NCBI RefSeq assembly: GCF_011764445.1
Contig: NZ_BLPG01000001.1
Span: 6,031,001-6,095,000 of the forward strand
Length of the DNA stretch: 64,000 bases
Reading direction: 5' to 3'
From: Phytohabitans rumicis
GTDB taxonomy: Bacteria; Actinomycetota; Actinomycetes; Mycobacteriales; Micromonosporaceae
Shown: positions 27,172 through 38,496 of the stretch, piece by piece
Position numbering within the stretch: the stretch's first letter is position 1
Layout: each line of letters begins with the position of its first letter
Program-made: the position numbers and the translations under genes
The notes under the pieces: model-generated
What the model saw: only the letters and a program-made list of their open reading frames with translations
Database searches by the model: none
Told to the model about the DNA's origin: nothing

Positions 27172-30100
27172 GTGGCTGACAGGTCCGGTTCTTCGCGTCT
27201 TTCTTCTGTTCACTCGGGTTTTACGCGCCGCGCCTGTCTGGTGCTGGCATTTGTCTTGGCGACGGCGACGGCGACGTTGCCGTTCGTGCCGGCATGGGCA
27301 GGGCCTGCGGGCAAGGGCTCGGGCTTGGTGACGGACCGGTCGGTGGGTGTCAAGCCGGCCAAAGCCCGGAAGGCATCGGGGTCGCAGACGGACGGGCCGG
27401 GGATCCGGTCGGTGAGTCGCAAAGCGTTGCCCAGGGCGGCTACGGCTGACGTGGCCGTGGGTAAGGCCGCATCGGTGGGTGGGTTGCCGGTGCGGCTGTC
27501 GCCGGTTCCTGTGTCTGCCTTGGATGAACGGCGGCGCGCCGGTGGCCGGGCGGCGGCACCTCCAGGGTCGGTGCTTGTGCGGGTGGTGGGGCCGGCGGTT
27601 GCGCGGGCGGCGGGTGTTGCCGGCACGGTCCTGGCATTGTCGCGTTCGGACGGTACGACCGACGCGGCATGGGTACAGATTCGGTTGGACTACACGTCGT
27701 TCACAGATACGTATGGCGCGAACTTCGGGCAGCGGTTGCGGTTGGTGAGGTTGCCATCGTGTGTGTTGACCACGCCCGCCGACCCGCGGTGCCAGGTGCG
27801 AACCCCACTGGGGTCGGTGAACAAGGCCGGCGCGGTGACTGCGGATGTGACGGTGTCGGCGGACACCGTGGTGGCGTTGGACGCGACGTCGACGTCGGAG
27901 GCGGGCACGTTCACGGCGACGTCGTTGTCGCCGGCGTATGCGTGGTCGGCGGGTGGGCAGGGCGGCGAGTTCGGCTTCTCGTATCCGCTGTCGGTGCCGC
28001 CGGCGCCGGGGGTCTGGTGCCGGAGTTGGCGTTGGGGTACTCGTCTGGTGCGGTGGATGGGCAGACGCTGGCGCGGAATGGGCAGACGTCGTGGATTGGT
28101 GAGGGTTGGGATCTGCAGACCGGTTATATCGAGCGGGACTACCGTTCTTGTACCCAGGATGGTGGGACGACCGGGGATTTGTGCTGGTTCTCGACGTATA
28201 ACGCGACGATGGTGTTCAACGGCCTGTCGACGCATCTGGTGCGGGACAACACCACCGGGCAGTGGAAGGCCGCAGACGATGACGCGTTGCGGATCGAGAA
28301 GCTGAACGACACCTCGTTAGGGAACGGGGATAACGACGGCGAGTACTGGAAGGTGACCGCTCAGGACGGCGTCCAGTATTTCTTCGGCAAGCACAAGAGG
28401 TACGCGACTGATCCGGTGGTCACAAACTCGGTGTTGCGGGTGCCGGTGTATGGCAACAACTCGGGTGAGCCGTGTTATTCGGCGTCGGGGTTTGCGGCGT
28501 CGTCGTGTGATCAGGCGTACCGGTGGCAGCTGGATTATGTGGTGGATCCGCACGGCAACTCGATGACCTACTTTTATAGCCGCTGGTCGGGCTACTACGG
28601 GCATAACAACAACAACGGAGTTGCACTCTACGAGCTGACCGGCAGGTTGGACCACATCGATTACGGCACCCTGGCCGGTACGGAAGGGGCGTCGACGGCG
28701 CCGATGACGGTGACGTTCGCCAAGACGGAGCGGTGTGTGGGTGGGTGTACGACAGCGGAGTATCCGGACTCGCCATGGGACCTGCGGTGCACCTCTTCCA
28801 CCTCTTGCCCGTCGCTGCTGAGCCCCGCGTTTTGGACACCGTGGAAGTTGTCGACGGTGACCGCAAAGGTGTGGGACGGCTCGGCGTACCGGCAGGTGGA
28901 TAAGTGGGATCTGACTCACGTGTTTCCGGCGACCGGCGACTTCATCGCCCCGTCGGGTGACGACACGTCGCCGAACCTGTGGCTGCAGAGCATCACGCAC
29001 ACCGGCTACGCGGCGGACGGCACGACGAGCCTGGCCGAGCCCACCATGTCGTTTGGCGGGGCCAGACTCACCAACCGGGTGGATTGGGGCGACGACATCG
29101 GTGTCGCCCCGTACACGCACTACCGGCTGACGTCGATCCTGACCGGCTCCGGTGCCCAGACCGTGGTCTCCTACTCGGGGACTGAATGTGTGCGAGATTT
29201 CAAGCCGAACCCGCAGGCGAATCCGTACCGGTGTTTTCCGCAGTACTTCACCCCGCAGCAGGCCGCGCCCGGGTGGGGGTGGTTCCACAAATACGTAGTT
29301 ACCCAAGTTGTGGACAAGGACTTGACAGGTGGGTCGCCGGACGAGGTGACCTCGTACGCCTATTCCGTGGACAACTCGACCGATCGATCGTTGTGGCATC
29401 ACGACTTCGCCGAAACCAGTCAGCTGCAGTATCGGTCGTGGTCGCTGTGGCGTGGCTACACCACCGTCACCACGACCAAAGGCGCCGCTGGCGACACCCA
29501 AACGGTCTCGAAAACGCTCTATCACCGGGGGATGGACGGTGATGGTATGGCCACCACTGACAACTCCGGGATCTCCTGGGGGTCGCGGCGGGCGACGATC
29601 ACCATCCCGATGGGCATGGTCGGCTTGAACGCGCCGGTCACCGGGCAGAGCCGGCGGTGCCTGGACGCAGCCGGTACCGCCGACGGGTCGAACGTGCGCC
29701 TGTATGACTGCAACGGGACGGCCGGGCAGGTCTGGCGGGTGCACGATCCGCAGAGCGATGGCCGGTTCGCGCTGCGGAACCCGACCTCCGGCCGCTGCCT
29801 GGATATCACCGGCGCCGCCACTGCCAACGGCGCGGACACCCAGTTGTACGCCTGCAACGGGCAGGTCCAGCAGTGGTGGCAGCGGCAACCGAACGGCAGC
29901 CTGCGTAATCCGAACTCGGGCCGGTGTCTGCAGCCGGCCTCCTGGGGCACCGGCAACGACACGAACATCCAGATCTACGACTGCGGCGGGCACTGGAACC
30001 AGAACTGGCAGCCAGCCGCCGACGGTACCCTCGCGCTGCCGTTCGCCGATCGGTGCATGGACGTCACCGGCGGTGGCACTGCGGACGGCACCGCGATCCA

Positions 30101-33100
30101 GTCCTACACCTGTAACGGCACCGAGAACCAGGTCTGGCGGCTCGAGGGCAGCGGAGCACTGCGGAACCCGCAGTCGAACAAGTGCGCCGACATCACCGGC
30201 GGCGGCACCGCCAACGGCACCCTGATCCAGCTGTACACCTGCAACGGCAGCGCCGGTCAGATCTGGGTACCGCAAGCCAACGGCACCCTACGCAACCCGC
30301 AATCTGGGCGCTGCCTGGAAACCCCGATCTGGGTCCCGGTCGGCACCCAGCTACGGATCTGGGACTGCAACGGCGACCTGCACCAACAATGGGCCCACCG
30401 TATCCCCGACTTCGGAGGCTTGGAGGGCATTGCCCGCGAGGAGTACACCCTCGACGGGACCACCTTGCTCGGCTCGACCTTCCACCAATACGGGATCACC
30501 CAGACAGCGGTGCGTTCCACGCCTGCCGTCGGTGGGCAGAACCTGATCGCCCGCCGGGTGCGCGAAAGCGTGACCCGGACCCGAACCTGGCTGGCGCATA
30601 ACAGCACCTGGCGGTGGACCGAGGCCGGGTACATCTACGACAGCTACGGCCTGCCCGTTGACGTCACCGACGCCGGCAACACAACCACAGGCGCCGACAA
30701 CACCTGCACCCACACCGACTACGCCCGCAATACCACCACATGGATGATCAACTTCCCGTCGCAGGTAACGGTCACGGACTGCACCGCCAGCCCCGGCCCC
30801 GCCAACACGCTGGGTGGCACCCGCACGTACTACGACGACTCCACCACCCTCGGCACTGCACCCACCCGCGGCCTGGCCACCCAAACCAGCAAACTGGCCT
30901 CCTACACCGGCGCCACCGCCAACTGGATCACCGCAACCACCAACACCTACGACCAACACGGCCGGCCCCTGACGGCCACAGACGCGCTCAACCGCACGAC
31001 TGAGACGGCTTACACGCCGGCCACTGGGGGCCCTGTTACATCGGTGACGGCCACAAACCCAGCCGACCACGAGGCCACCACGACCCTTGGCGTGCGAGGG
31101 CAATCGCTGTCCACTGTCGACGCGAATGGCAGGACGACCAACACCGCATATGACCCACTTGGTCGGCTGATCAAAGTGTGGCTACCCGGTCGGACCACAG
31201 CGCAGACGCCGAACACCGAGTACGTCTACACGCTGAGCAACACGACGGCAAACCACGTGCAAACCAAGGTGCTCGGACCGAACGGTAACCAGATCAGCTC
31301 ATTCCAAATCTATGACGGACGGATGCGGTCGCGGCAGGTCCAGACCACGGCGCCGGACGGCAAGCGCGCCATCGCGGATACCCACTACGACTCACGGGGC
31401 CTGACCGTGAAGACGTCGGCGGTCTACAACAATGCCTCCGCACCCACCGGCATGCTGGTCACCTTCGCCGATGTCGACGTGGCCACCCAGAGGCGCTACA
31501 CCCACGACACACTCGGACGGAAAACCGAGGAAGCACTATGGTCGCTGAACGTGGAACTGCAGCGCACGACCACGACCTACGACGGCGACCGCACCAGCAT
31601 CGACCCGCCCTCAGGCGCGACCGCCACCACCACGATCACAGACGGCACCGGTCGCACCACTGCCCTGCGCCAATACCACGGCGCCGCACCAACTGGCACC
31701 TACGACGAGACCAGCTACGGTCACGACCGTCTCGACCGGCTCACATCCGTTATCGATTCGGCCGGCAACACATGGACCAACTCCTACGACCGCCGCGGCC
31801 AACTCACGTCTAAGACCGACCCCGACGCCGGTACGAGCAGCTTCAGCTACGACGACGCCGGCCAACTGCTCACCAGCACCGATGGCCGCGGCGAGGTCAT
31901 TTACCACGTCTACGACAACCTGGGCCGGCAGACCGAGCTACGCGACGATAACGCCACCGGAACCAAACGCGCCTCTTGGCTGTTCGACACGATCGCCAAG
32001 GGGCACCTCGCCTCGTCTACACGATGGATCGGGTCGGACGCCTACACCAGCGCCGTCACCGGCTACACCGACCTGTACAAGCCGACCGGCGCCACCGTCA
32101 CCATCCCTGCTGTGGAGGGTGCCCTGGCCGGCGACTACACCACTGCCGATACGTACAAGGTCGACGGCTCACTCGCCACCACAGTCCTGCCCGGGGTCGG
32201 TGGGCTGCCTGCGGAGACGCTCACCTACTCCTACAGCGACGCCGGACTGCCCACCACGATGGCCTCCGGCTCGGGCACCTACGTCGCCTCCACCAGCTAC
32301 CACTGGGACGGCGCTATCAACCAGCGCATCCTCGGCATCACCGCCAACAAACGCATCCGCATCACCAACACGCTCGACGACGCCACCCGGCGGCTCAAGA
32401 CCGTCCAGGTCGACACCGAGAACGCCATCACCGCAAACAACTGGGACGACCGCTCCACAACCGGCTACACGTACGACCCCGCCGGCAACATCACCGTCGT
32501 CGCAGGCAAGACCGACGGAGTCCAGGACCAGGCCGAATGCTTCCGATACGACCACCTCCGCAGGCTCACCGAGGCATGGACCGAAGCCACCCCGTCCTGC
32601 CTAACACCGCAACGCACCGGCGCCGACCCCTACTGGCGGGCCTGGACCTACGACGTCGTCGGCAACCGGAAAACCCAAGTCGTCCACGGCGCCAGCGGCG
32701 ACACCACCTCCACTTACACCTACCCCACCGCCGGCACCGCGCAACCGCACACCCTCACCAGTGTCGCTCACAGCGGACCCGCCGGTAGCACCACTGACAG
32801 CTACACCTACGACCAGGCCGGGAATACCGCCACCCGCACCATCACCGGAGTTGGCCAAACCCTCACCTGGGACCCCGAAGGCAAACTCGCCCAGGCCACC
32901 AAGGCCGGGCAGAACACCACCTACATCTACGATGCCGCCGGTAACCGCGTCCTTCGTAAAGAGCCCGCCGCCACCACCCTCTACCTGCCCGACGGCACCG
33001 AACTACGCCTCGCCACCGGCACCAACCAGCCGGACGGCACCCGCTACTACGACCACAACGGCGCCACCGTCGGGGTTCGCACCGTCACTGGGCTGACCCG

Positions 33101-34217
33101 GCTGGTCGCCGATCATCACGGCACCGCCGAGCTCGCCATCACCGATGCAGGCGTCACCCGCCGCCGCAGCCTCCCCTTCGGCGAGCCCCGCGGCACACAA
33201 CCCGCTGGCTGGGTCGGTGACAAACGATTCGTCGGCGGCACCCAAGACGCCAGCACAGACCTGACCCACCTCGGCGCCCGCGAATACGACCCCACCACCG
33301 GACGCTTCATCTCCCTCGACCCCATCATGGACCTCACTGACCCGCAGCAGATGCATGGCTTCACCTACGCCAGTAACAACCCCCTCACGTGGTCCGACCC
33401 AGACGGCCTTATCGAATCAGATTGCATGGACCACGACTGCTACGGCTACGTTCCCACCTGGAACGGAGGCTGCCCATACGGTTGCGGTTCAACCAAGAAC
33501 GTTAAATGGGGCAAGAAGCATAAGAAGAGGTCCACCAAGCAAAGAAGCCCTCAAAAGCTACCGAAGGCATCTAAGCTTCCAAATCTCCCCGACTGGGACC
33601 CTACTCCGAGATCGGATCAAGGAGAGCATCCTGAATGGAACTCCGCCGGCTACTGGGACCGCTTCTGGCATGACACGATCATGATGGAAGAATATGCTGC
33701 AGCGCGCGTGTTCCAGGCTTTCTTCTGCACGAAAGGTCCGAATGCCTGCGCTCAGTGGGGTCACTGGCTTGGCGGCAGCGGCGAAGACATGATCGTCGAT
33801 CCATCAATATTCATGGACGAAGACAACTTCTCCGTGGATGTCCTCGGGGCCATCGAGCAGTACAAGGCGATGGCATCCGCCCAGTGTGCCGCCTCAAGCT
33901 GTTCGTATACCTTTGACAGCGGATGGAAACCTACACTGGGGACAAGCCCGGCAAACCCGGTAAAAGAGGACTATGCCGGAATGGGGCAGGTTCAAGTCAA
34001 CGTGACCGGGTCGGTAAACGTCTCCAGAGGAAAGGATGGTGCGGTTAGCGTCTCCGGATCGTATGGCATCTCAATCCGTAAGGACTGGAATTTTGACCCA
34101 GGCGAGTACCCCTCCAGGGGCGATACTAAGGTCAGGCACCGCTTCAGCGAACTTCATCAGTACGGATACGCAAAAGACTTCGTGCTCCGTGGCACGAGCG
34201 GCGTCAGGAGATTCTGA
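27172..34217 (+). CDS. Giant secreted RHS-repeat protein with ricin-type lectin repeats and a polymorphic C-terminal tip (one-base frameshift)
   Basis: Starts at GTG with a signal peptide (RACLVLAFVLATATATLPFVPAWA). Reading shifts frame in the G-run at 28008-28012: before it the frame gives FGFSYPLSVPPAPG, after it GLVPELALGYSSG continues in the other frame, so one G appears lost; 27669-34217 is open but its first 110 codons are out of frame. About 29620-30430 encodes six RCLD.../QxW-type repeats, i.e. two beta-trefoil lectin domains. About 30900-33400 encodes YD-repeats ending in the RHS core signature (TTGRFISLDPIMDLTDP...NNPLTWSDPDG). The last 265 or so residues (from 33412) are a variable tip of unknown activity, presumably a toxin. 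It should be exported, with the core encapsulating the tip. A homologous tip remnant and a candidate immunity gene follow. Confidence 0.88.
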
Positions 34218-34444
34218 GCCCGTCGAGCCGTAGCTCGCCTCGGGCTACCGAGGAAATGCTTGTGCCAAAAGCATCGAATGGCCCTTCCGGTGACGGGTTT
34301 GAAAAGAATGTTCCATGACGTTCCATAGGTCATCGAGAAGTAAAAGGCGATGACTTCTGAAAGGTGCGACCCGTCTACCTGGTCGTATGTGAGGCGACAA
34401 CGGGTGGAAGTCAACAGCCTGGACAAGCCTGACGAACCGGCAAA

Positions 34445-34692
34445 AGAAAGACTGGCGGGCAGGTCTAGGTGAACTTAGCCGAGGGTCGACATGTATCGCG
34501 AGCGGAAGGGATGGTACTGTAAGCGCGTCCGGCTCGTACTACATCTCCATCTATGAGGACTGGAACTGTGGCCCAGGCGAGTACCCAACACCGCGCGGGA
34601 GTGAGATCAGGCACCGGTTCGCCGAGCTCCCTCGATACGGGTGAAGTCAGGACTTCATGCGTTGTTGCGCGAGCGACGCCAGGACGTCCTGA
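34445..34692 (+). pseudogene. Orphan remnant of the RHS C-terminal tip
   Basis: In one frame this stretch reads DGTVSASGSYYISIYEDWN then GPGEYPTPRGSEIRHRFAEL, parallel to the last 70 residues of the RHS tip (DGAVSVSGSYGISIRKDWN, then DPGEYPSRGDTKVRHRFSEL). Nucleotide similarity starts near a degenerate match to the KPANPVKE region and runs through the tip stop codon (34690-34692 aligned with 34215-34217). Internal stops show it is not translated. Such displaced tips are typical of RHS loci that exchange their toxin ends. Confidence 0.75.
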
Positions 34693-34697
34693 GCCTC

Positions 34698-35231
34698 ATG
34701 AGTGCTAATTTGTTGCCGCCTGTCGCCGACCCGAGGCATGGTCGTCGTCGCGGCGTGATAATACTGATCGCTGGCGTGTTGCTAGCCGGCATTCTGTCGC
34801 TTGTAGCGTGGAACGCGGTTAGGGACCGCCCTCACGATCCACGCGCATACACCGGCAGCCAGAGCCAATCTCTTGACGAAATGTTGCAGACGTATCAGTT
34901 GATCTTACCGAGGTGTGCAACCGACACGGTGAGATATCTGCAGTACGTGCAGGGAACAACAGATTCATTCTACCTGTATTTTCAGGGCGAAAGACAGTGT
35001 GTCGACGAGTTTCTGGACGTCAATAGTATGGCGGACGAGGAAACGTTCCAAACCACTGGGCTTCCTTTTGATGCAGGCATCGAAGGCTGGCCGCAGGCTG
35101 GGGCCAAGCAGTACACGGCTCTCCATCACACCCTAGATCCTCCTGACAGCTCCTCGCTTGTCGCAGTCGACATTGCGCTAGACCTGGCGGATGCCGAGGT
35201 TGAACTCTACTTGCGGGCTGGAATCCTTTAG
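34698..35231 (+). CDS. Single-pass membrane protein, candidate immunity protein to the RHS tip
   Basis: A 177-residue protein: Arg-rich start, one membrane helix (about 19-41, GVIILIAGVLLAGILSLVAWNA), then an external domain of about 130 residues (LILPRCATDTVRYLQYVQ...FYLYFQGERQCVDEFL...ELYLRAGIL) with two cysteines. The start at ATG 34698 is preferred over GTG 34641, because 34641-34692 aligns with the end of the RHS tip and 34698 begins six bases after the aligned stop. Position directly behind a toxin tip is the usual place for its immunity gene. The function is inferred from position and topology only. Confidence 0.7.
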   Translation: MSANLLPPVADPRHGRRRGVIILIAGVLLAGILSLVAWNAVRDRPHDPRAYTGSQSQSLDEMLQTYQLILPRCATDTVRYLQYVQGTTDSFYLYFQGERQCVDEFLDVNSMADEETFQTTGLPFDAGIEGWPQAGAKQYTALHHTLDPPDSSSLVAVDIALDLADAEVELYLRAGIL

Positions 35232-35778
35232 TATTTGAGCTGCCAGATTGGAACAGATACGAACACGGTTATGCGTTAGTGCGGCGTCTCGCTTGCCATG
35301 AATCGGCCCTTGCGACGAGCAAAGCTCGCATGCCGGGCAGTTTTGTGGGCTGACCGGAAGGGCGCAGTGAGCGCCGGGAAACTCGCCCCCACGGTGCGGT
35401 TGCCTTACGTAACCGTCGTCGCCTCGTCGGCAGCGATCCTGGCGGCTGTGGTTCAGTACGCCGCGCCGGCCGTCGTCCCACTTCTGCAACGAGATCCCGA
35501 AGGGCTGGCGGACGGGCAGGTATGGCGGCTGCTGACGCCCCTGTTGGTGCAGACGCTCGGCTGGTACCAGGTTGTCGCGAATCTCGTCACCCTAGCCACC
35601 GTGGGTGTGGCGGCAGAGCGGCTGCTTGGTCGCTGGCGGTGGGGGGTGCTGTTCGCCGCAGGCACGGCTAGCGGACAGGTAGCGGCCTACGCGTCGGGCG
35701 AGCCGGGCGGTGGCGACTCCATCGCGATCTGCGGACTGGCCGTGAGCTTCCCCCGGTTCTCCGGACACCTGAGGTGAG

Positions 35779-36108
35779 GTGGACGGCGGCTTCCAGGAAG
35801 GATGTCGTCTCATGCCTGCCCCACACCCTGCAGAGTTCCGCCAGCGAGCCGTGCAGTTGGCCCGGACCGGCGACAAACCGGTCGCGATGTTGGCGAAGGA
35901 TTTGGGTATCAGCGAGTCGTGTCTGCGTAACTGGATGGCCCAGGCCGACGTCGACGACGCCGGCGGCGGCGGTGCGGGTCGGTTGAGCAGTGCGGAGAAG
36001 AAGGAGTTGGCCGAGCTGCGCCGCCGTAACCGGCAGCTTGAGGTGGAGAATGAGATTCTCAAGCGGGCGGCTGCTTACTTCGCCCGGGAGAATGTGCTCC
36101 CAAAGTAG
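35779..36108 (+). CDS. IS3-family transposase OrfA (copy 2)
   Basis: A 109-residue HTH plus leucine-zipper protein, identical to copy 1. The slippery heptamer CCCAAAG at 36099-36105, read as CCA AAG in frame zero, sits immediately before TAG (36106-36108); a minus-one shift gives VAFGLVRELADD and continues into OrfB. Confidence 0.94.
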   Translation: MDGGFQEGCRLMPAPHPAEFRQRAVQLARTGDKPVAMLAKDLGISESCLRNWMAQADVDDAGGGGAGRLSSAEKKELAELRRRNRQLEVENEILKRAAAYFARENVLPK

Positions 36109-36116
36109 CGTTCGGG

Positions 36117-36992
36117 TTGGTCCGAGAACTCGCCGATGACGGCATCGACGTCGCGGTGGCCTGCCGAGTGCTGGGTGTGTCCCGCTCCGGATTTTACGAA
36201 TGGAAGGATCGGCCGGTATCGGCGCGGGAGCAGGAGAACGAGATGCTGCTGCGGTACATCGAGAAAATCCACGCTGATCCGCGGAAGAAAACGTACGGGT
36301 CGCCCCGGGTACACGCTGAGTTGACCCTCGGCGTGGGCCTGCACGTGAATGAGAAACGGGTGGCCCGGCTGATGCGGTCGGCGGGCATCCAGGGCCTGTA
36401 CTACCGGCGCCGGTCCTGGTGCACCGTCCGTGACCCGCAGGCCACGCCGTCGGCGGACCTGGTCAACCGACAGTTCGATGTGGACGCGCCGAACCGGTTG
36501 TGGCTGACCGACATCACCGAACACCCTACCGAGGAGGGCAAGCTGTACTGCGCCGCGGTCATGGACGCCTACAGTCGGCGGATCATCGGCTACTCCATGG
36601 CCGATCATCTTCGTACCGAGCTGGTCCTGGACGCGTTGTCGATGGCGATCGTCCGCCGCCCACCAGCCCGGCAGGAAACGATTCTGCATTCCGATCACGG
36701 CACCCAATACACATCATGGGACTTCGGTCAGCGTCTGCGGAAAACCGGTCTGCTCGGCTCGATGGGTACCGTCGGCGACTGCTACGACAACGCCATGATG
36801 GAATCCTTCTGGGGAACTCTACAACTAGAGGTACTCGACCGCAAGAAATGGAAGACCCGCGACGAGCTTGCCAACGCTATCTTCGAATGGATAGAATGCT
36901 GGTACAACCCGGTAAGACGCCATTCCAGCCTCGGAATGCGCAGTCCCATCGAGTTCGAGAAACTCCACACCCCGTCTGATCACGACCGTTGA
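36117..36992 (+). CDS. IS3-family transposase OrfB (copy 2)
   Basis: A 291-codon integrase-core frame identical to copy 1, with the complete DDE triad (WLTDITE, HSDHGTQYTS, MESFWGTLQLE). It is expected to be made as an OrfAB fusion through frameshifting at 36099-36105 rather than from its own TTG. Confidence 0.94.
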   Translation: MVRELADDGIDVAVACRVLGVSRSGFYEWKDRPVSAREQENEMLLRYIEKIHADPRKKTYGSPRVHAELTLGVGLHVNEKRVARLMRSAGIQGLYYRRRSWCTVRDPQATPSADLVNRQFDVDAPNRLWLTDITEHPTEEGKLYCAAVMDAYSRRIIGYSMADHLRTELVLDALSMAIVRRPPARQETILHSDHGTQYTSWDFGQRLRKTGLLGSMGTVGDCYDNAMMESFWGTLQLEVLDRKKWKTRDELANAIFEWIECWYNPVRRHSSLGMRSPIEFEKLHTPSDHDR

Positions 36993-37405
36993 CCCCACAC
37001 CTCGGGTGTCCGGCCTACGGGGGGAAGCTCACCGGCGGCGTGACCGTCGCTTTGCTGGCGACTCCCTCTCCTGTGCCAGGGGCTGCCGCCCGTGTAGTCG
37101 GGTACTACGTTGCCGCACTCGCCGGCTGGGGTGTCGGCGGCGCCATCACTGCCGCGGCCGCGTGCTTGAGCGCATACGTCTTGGAAGCCACGTTGTGGCG
37201 TCTAACCGGTCTCGATGTGGCGCGACTCGGTTGTGTAGCTGTGGTGACGTGCGCGGCGGGCATGGCTGCCGTCGGTGATCTGCATGGGATTTCTTTAGTG
37301 TCGGGGATGGTAACGATGCTGGCGCTCATGCTCGTACCTCTGCGTGCGCGTGGTCTTGTTTCGGCTCAAGTTCACCTCGACTCGGGCGACCAAACGGAGT
37401 CTTGA

Positions 37406-38142
37406 TTAGCGTCGCGCCTACGCTCATGTTCAACCTACAAGCGCAGGAGTCGCCGCAAACCTGCGGCGAGGTCGCTGCCGACATTAGGCGCGAAGACGTC
37501 ATCTCCTCGGTACGGCCAGAAAGAGCCCCGATTCGACGACGGGTGTATCCGCCCACACCTCAACCGTGTAGGCCCGGTCTAACAGGCCCGGAGCGGATCT
37601 GCTGCTCGACTCACGCGGTCGGCTGAATCGTCAACCTATGAACGATCCGGCCCGCGATTGTCGACACGCCGTTGCAAATGCAACCGTCGGACCGCGCCGC
37701 GCCGCGAAGGAGAGGCGCCACCAAGATCAAGCTCTTGCCATCCGAGACCGCATCCATGACGAAGCAGCATGACCAAGCCGTGAGCGCCCTCTCGGCCATG
37801 ATCGTGAACTGGCTGGAGCGTCGCCGAAGTGCGGACTCATCAAGTCGGACCGCTATTATCGAACAGCGTCATGAGGCACCTGGAAGATGCGAAGGCGACC
37901 GGCGTAGCCCAGCGACTCCCGCCTATGCTGCTTCCGCCGGGACCGCTCGCGGACCAGCGGGAGCAGGAAGGTGCTGCTCAGTGCCGTTACGTGCCGGTTT
38001 GTATGCCTAACCCACGGCCCACCTACCGAATTCAAGTATCGTGGCTCCGCTCTTGGAGGTCGGCCCGGGTTTGGTGCGGCACCGTCGGCGCGTGGTCGTT
38101 TACCGTGGATGAGACGATGACGTCGGGCGAAGGGGGTTGGCA
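37406..38142. other. About 740 bases without a confident gene
   Basis: Short frames exist, such as 37638-37772 (44 codons, Arg/Ala-rich) and one starting at 37756 (MTKQHDQAVSALSAMIVNWLERRRS) that loses coding character after about 30 codons. They may be decayed small genes. The end of the stretch holds AGGGGG (38131-38136), the ribosome site of the next gene. Confidence 0.4.
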
Positions 38143-38496
38143 GTGGGTGCGGAAGCAGCCAGGGCGCCGGTCGGTTCGCGCTACGCCGACCAGCGCCCCT
38201 ACGCCGTGGCTTCACGCCTGGCCGACCTGCATGGCCCCACGGGCGGAGTGGTGCGGCTGGAGCGGCGGCTGAACTGGTCCGGGCAGGCCAGCTACGACTT
38301 GGCTAACCCGCGCCGGCTGGCCAGCATGTACGAGACGGTCCTTCGCGAGGCTGCCCATCCGGAGGAGTTGGCCGCGTGGCTGGACGGGCCGACGTTGGTG
38401 CGCCTGTGGCCGGGCCTGGTAGTCCCGCCCGAGGTTCGGCGGCTGTGGGAAGCGCGGTTTCCTGAGCTGGCTGCTGCGCGTCGGCCAGCCGCGTAG
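38143..38496 (+). CDS. Putative antitoxin-side partner of the AbiEii-like gene
   Basis: A 117-residue protein (GTG start; AGGGGG seven bases upstream) with LADLHGPTGGVVRLERRLNWSG then YETVLREAAHPEELAAWLDGPTLVRLWPGLVVPPEVRRLWEARFPEL. Its TAG overlaps the GTG of the nucleotidyltransferase gene, the order and coupling of antitoxin-toxin pairs. I do not recognise a domain; it is shorter than classical AbiEi antitoxins. The antitoxin role is inferred from position. Confidence 0.72.
   Translation: MGAEAARAPVGSRYADQRPYAVASRLADLHGPTGGVVRLERRLNWSGQASYDLANPRRLASMYETVLREAAHPEELAAWLDGPTLVRLWPGLVVPPEVRRLWEARFPELAAARRPAA

Larger units (their letters stand above)
35743..37031 (+). mobile_element. IS3-family element, copy 2
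   Basis: A 1,289-bp element bounded by TGAGCTTCCCC and GGGGAAGCTCA, with CCG duplicated on both sides (35740-35742 and 37032-37034). Encoded proteins are identical to copy 1, which is inverted relative to it. It interrupts the rhomboid-like gene. Confidence 0.95.
35298..37405 (+). pseudogene. Rhomboid-like membrane protease gene split by an IS
   Basis: The 5' part (35298-35742) encodes MNRPLRRAKLAC, a membrane helix, VWRLLTPLLVQTLGWYQVVANLVTLATVG and GGGDSIAICGLA. The 3' part (37035-37405) continues GGVTVALLATPSP with further helices. Removing the IS and one CCG target copy joins the frames exactly (SIAICGLA-GGVTVALL). The Trp-Arg-Leu-Leu-Thr-Pro and Asn-Leu regions and the Ser in GGGDSIAICG fit a divergent rhomboid family protease. 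The gene was intact until insertion, so disruption is recent. Confidence 0.82.

Noticed and set aside
28317-30275. Long minus-strand frame (652 codons) opposite the RHS gene
   Set aside because: It is the antisense shadow of the lectin/RHS coding sequence in GC-rich DNA, with Arg/Gly/Val-rich composition and no domain.
16347-37031. Composite transposon bounded by the two inverted IS copies
   Set aside because: Outer flanks differ (GGG versus CCG), while each copy has its own matching target duplication, so the copies inserted separately.
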